Below the pieces are notes generated by a model. It ran no database searches and was not told the DNA's origin. It saw only the letters and a program-made list of their open reading frames with translations. Position numbers and translations under genes: made by a program. From JANMZR01 sp031383555 (GTDB lineage Bacteria; Bacteroidota; Bacteroidia; Cytophagales; Spirosomataceae): a stretch of 64,000 nt of DNA. The DNA lies in assembly GCA_031383555.1 (NCBI GenBank), contig JANMZR010000060.1, positions 9,523-73,522 on the forward strand, given 5' to 3'. Of the stretch, positions 61,788-64,000 are shown one piece after another (positions within the stretch are counted from its first letter, which is position 1; every line of letters begins with the position of its first letter).

Positions 61788-62993
61788 TTAACTAACTTTT
61801 AAAAATTCTTCCTTAAGCCTTTGGGCGACTATTTTATCTTCACCGTTTTTCATCACCCACGAAGTAATGCTTATATGTTCGTCCCCATTATTTACAATCT
61901 CAATGGAAGGGCTACCATTTCTTAGCTTTTCCTGAAAATCTTTACTGCTAATTTTCAATTTTGTTTTATCCCAAGTAATATGCAAAGTGGGAGTTACATT
62001 GCCCAATTTTGGCACTAAAACTTCTGTTTTTATACCTGAAATATTATTTACGGCATTTTCCATTTTAGCAATTCGAGCTTCCCAAACTTTCCATTCCGAA
62101 TCATGATCATATTTTAAATAATGATCAAGCGCCACGTACATTCCAATAATTTCTTCTTTATTTATTTTCATCCCACGGCCAATGGTAGAACCTCTTGGAG
62201 GCATGGAAAGTCTGGCAGCGGCAATTAATTTTTTCTTACCCATTAGTATTCCAGCACTTTGAGGCCCTCGAATAGCTTTTCCACCGGACACACAAACTAA
62301 ATCGAAGCCCATTTCATTAAACTTCCAAAGATTACTTACTGGAGGCACATCAGCAGCCATATCAATCATGGTGGGGATATTGTGTTTTCGGCCAAGAGCC
62401 ACCCAATCTTCATGCATGATGATGCCCTTATCTGCTTGAATATTTAAAAACCAAAGTAAAGCAGTTTTTTCATTGATGGCTTTTTCTACATCGGCAATAG
62501 TTTCAACGAAAACTATTTTACATCCAGTATTGGTAAGTGCTTGAGAATAACCTACATTATGACCTTTTTGAATAATTACTTCCGATTTCATGCCAGTGCC
62601 TTCTAAAAAAGGAAGCTGCTCCACTTTTTTCTGATCCATTCCCGTAAGCACGCCCGCAAGGCCAAGAGTCATGGCCGAAAAGCAGCCAGCGGTTACCACT
62701 GCAGATTCTGATTTAACAAGGTTGGCAATTTTTTCCCCTACTTTATCTTGCACATCATCTAAAAGGCAAAATTCATTTGCTGAAAGCTGAATGGCTTCTA
62801 CCACCTCAGGCCGCATTAAAGAGCCTGTCATATATGTATATGTACCAGCCGCATTGATAAATGTGCGGATGCTTAGTTCTTTAAAAAGATTCCGACTTGG
62901 CGCAATATTGTAATTTTCTTTATCAATAATATTGCCTGAAATTCCCACTAAAGGAATTGCAGAGAGGTTTTTTAATAAATTTCTTCGTTTCAT
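61788..62993 (-). CDS. SelA-like PLP-dependent enzyme with Tat-type signal
   Basis: 401 residues. The start MKRRNLLKNLSAIPLVG is a twin-arginine-like signal, odd for a fold-type I PLP enzyme. FINAAGTYTYMTGSLMRPEVVE, SAVVTAGCFSAMTLGLAG and VCVSGGKAIRGPQSAGILMG (the last Lys binds PLP) fit the SelA/DgaE group of lyases rather than true selenocysteine synthase. In other bacteria such genes lie with an amidohydrolase, as here, and act on aminated sugar acids. The substrate is unknown. Confidence 0.85.
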   Translation of the reverse strand: MKRRNLLKNLSAIPLVGISGNIIDKENYNIAPSRNLFKELSIRTFINAAGTYTYMTGSLMRPEVVEAIQLSANEFCLLDDVQDKVGEKIANLVKSESAVVTAGCFSAMTLGLAGVLTGMDQKKVEQLPFLEGTGMKSEVIIQKGHNVGYSQALTNTGCKIVFVETIADVEKAINEKTALLWFLNIQADKGIIMHEDWVALGRKHNIPTMIDMAADVPPVSNLWKFNEMGFDLVCVSGGKAIRGPQSAGILMGKKKLIAAARLSMPPRGSTIGRGMKINKEEIIGMYVALDHYLKYDHDSEWKVWEARIAKMENAVNNISGIKTEVLVPKLGNVTPTLHITWDKTKLKISSKDFQEKLRNGSPSIEIVNNGDEHISITSWVMKNGEDKIVAQRLKEEFLKVS

Positions 62994-63005
62994 ATTTTAA
63001 AAAAA

Positions 63006-63461
63006 TTAGATGTATGCAATGCAATCCATTTCCACAAGTGAGTCACCAGGTACACCTCCTTTTGCTACTGCTATGGTAGAGCGAACGGGAGGTTTTTTTC
63101 CAAAACGGCCTTTATAAACCTCATTCATGGCTTTATAATCAGCAATATCGTTAAGGTAAACTGTTACTTTCAAAACTTTTTCCATGGAAGAGCCTGCATT
63201 GATGAGTTCTTTTTCAAGTTCTTTCAAAACATGATCGGTATGGGCTTTTATATCGCCATTAAAATGTGCGCCTTTACCTGCAATAAAAACCATATTGTTT
63301 AATTTGGTAGCACCAGAAAAAAGTGGCACATCTTGCTCTTTTACAATATTTAAGGCTGTTTTTTCCTCTAAATTATTAGCTTTGGAAAGGGCACTAAAGC
63401 CAGTAACTGCCACAAATGATCCAATCAGTTTTTTAAATAATGATCTTCGTTGTTTTTCCAT
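63006..63461 (-). CDS. RidA family protein with Tat-type signal
   Basis: 151 residues. The signal MEKQRRSLFKKLIGSFVAVTGFSALS carries RRxLF. The RidA domain has NMVFIAGKGAH, VLKVTVYLNDIADYKAMNEVY and PVRSTIAVAKGGVPGDSLVEMD, with the conserved Arg that binds the imine. RidA hydrolyses enamine/imine intermediates released by PLP enzymes, so an exported copy next to a PLP lyase is fitting. It is 12 bases upstream of the SelA-like gene. Confidence 0.92.
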   Translation of the reverse strand: MEKQRRSLFKKLIGSFVAVTGFSALSKANNLEEKTALNIVKEQDVPLFSGATKLNNMVFIAGKGAHFNGDIKAHTDHVLKELEKELINAGSSMEKVLKVTVYLNDIADYKAMNEVYKGRFGKKPPVRSTIAVAKGGVPGDSLVEMDCIAYI

Positions 63462-63537
63462 TTTTGTTATAGGTTGATTGATTAATAAAATTTTTTAAAT
63501 TTAATTTAAAGAAACAAAGATTAATTTTTAATCTGCC

Positions 63538-64000
63538 TTATTTCTTATAAATTGGCTCAGCAATTCCATTTAAATCATAAACTATTTTACCGCCTTTTAT
63601 CGTCATTTCACATTCAAATTTTTTATCCCCATTTAATTTAAAGCCAGTTTTATCATAAAATCCAAAATTACCTTCTCTAATATTCAAAATTGCTAAGTCG
63701 GCAATGGCTCCAATTGATAGATGTCCTAATTCTTCCTTTTTTATCACTTGGGCTGGCTTCCAGGTACTTGCATTTATTACGGAGTTCAAATCCATACCCA
63801 TCAGCAAAAACTTCGACATCACATCCAGCATGTTTTTCATACTTGCATTCATGCTACCTGTATGTAGGTCGGTGCTAATAGTATTGGGGAAAAAACCTGA
63901 TTTAATTGCTGGTATGGCTTGAGAAAAGTTAAAACTAGCACCACCATAACCAATATCGAAAATAATTCCACGTTTTTGGGCTTCCCAAACAAAAGGCTTT
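63538..64000 (-). CDS. amidohydrolase/deacetylase family metallohydrolase, C-terminal part
   Basis: Runs off the right edge; 154 codons are seen. FDIGYGGASFNFSQAI and GFFPNTISTDLHTGSMNASM carry metal ligands of the amidohydrolase/deacetylase group, and LGHLSIGAIADLAILNI is the typical C-terminal sheet. A shorter frame from an internal ATG at 63852 is not the true start. With the RidA and SelA-like genes it forms an operon seen in many Bacteroidota and related to D-glucosaminate-type pathways (recollection, not verified). Confidence 0.85.
   Translation of the reverse strand, partial: KPFVWEAQKRGIIFDIGYGGASFNFSQAIPAIKSGFFPNTISTDLHTGSMNASMKNMLDVMSKFLLMGMDLNSVINASTWKPAQVIKKEELGHLSIGAIADLAILNIREGNFGFYDKTGFKLNGDKKFECEMTIKGGKIVYDLNGIAEPIYKK

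Noticed and set aside
63538..63852. Short 104-residue protein from ATG 63852
   Set aside because: The frame is open to the right edge and upstream residues carry family motifs, so this is only the visible C-terminal part.

Overview
The window is an AT-rich chromosome segment from a member of the Bacteroidota, most likely a Cytophagales-type bacterium. The evidence is convergent. A secreted M1 aminopeptidase carries a type IX secretion C-terminal domain. There are a Bacteroidota-type putative porin and a DUF4290 gene directly before murA. Ribosome binding sites are AT-rich rather than Shine-Dalgarno, and several genes have TAnnTTTG promoter boxes. Nearly all genes look like ordinary chromosomal genes. 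I see no integrase, transposase, phage genes or CRISPR array.

Layout. 1-2,424: partial alpha/beta hydrolase, PIG-L deacetylase and amidohydrolase. 2,495-2,708: tRNA-Arg(CCU), a degenerate second copy, and a strong terminator. 2,817-11,356: hflX, msrB (lipoprotein form), a class A PBP, oxyR plus an RsmB-type methyltransferase, a TauE/SafE exporter and a cupin. 11,348-20,046: aminotransferase, PhoD-like phosphatase, lysA, a circularly permuted ATP-grasp protein, a phospholipase C/S1-P1-like protein, a GNAT enzyme and a secreted protein of unknown function. 20,555-20,922: tmRNA (ssrA). 21,015-35,583: hemF, menC, lpxK, porin, FKBP isomerase, tail-specific protease, MATE exporter, T9SS aminopeptidase, DUF4290 and murA. 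35,682-45,219: ADP-ribosylglycohydrolase with an aminoglycoside-phosphotransferase-fold kinase, S9 peptidase, lipoprotein, cytochrome c, and a MoxR-type AAA+ ATPase with a VWA partner. 45,220-51,966: a ragged stretch of small cytoplasmic genes (TfoX-N, DUF1801, HhH, DUF2200, YdeI/OmdA), a Nudix/NrtR-type regulator and at least three gene remnants.

52,016-59,858 is the most interesting part: an assimilatory sulfate reduction operon read leftward. Its order is sulfite reductase with a C-terminal HEPN-like domain, SUMT, a Met8-like/APS-reductase fusion, a four-helix-bundle (23S IVS) protein, cysD, yefM, yoeB and cysN. It has the enzymes from sulfate to sulfide plus siroheme synthesis, but two non-metabolic insertions (the IVS-protein gene flanked by inverted repeats, and a YefM-YoeB toxin-antitoxin pair) interrupt it. 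A 21-bp dyad, AGTCTAT-N7-ATAGAYT, lies upstream of this operon and also on the promoter of the distant TauE/SafE exporter, which suggests a common sulfur regulator.

60,035-64,000: a secreted dehydrogenase/cytochrome c fusion, a SelA-like PLP enzyme, a RidA protein and a partial amidohydrolase, probably one catabolic operon.

All assignments come from reading motifs by eye; no database search was possible.
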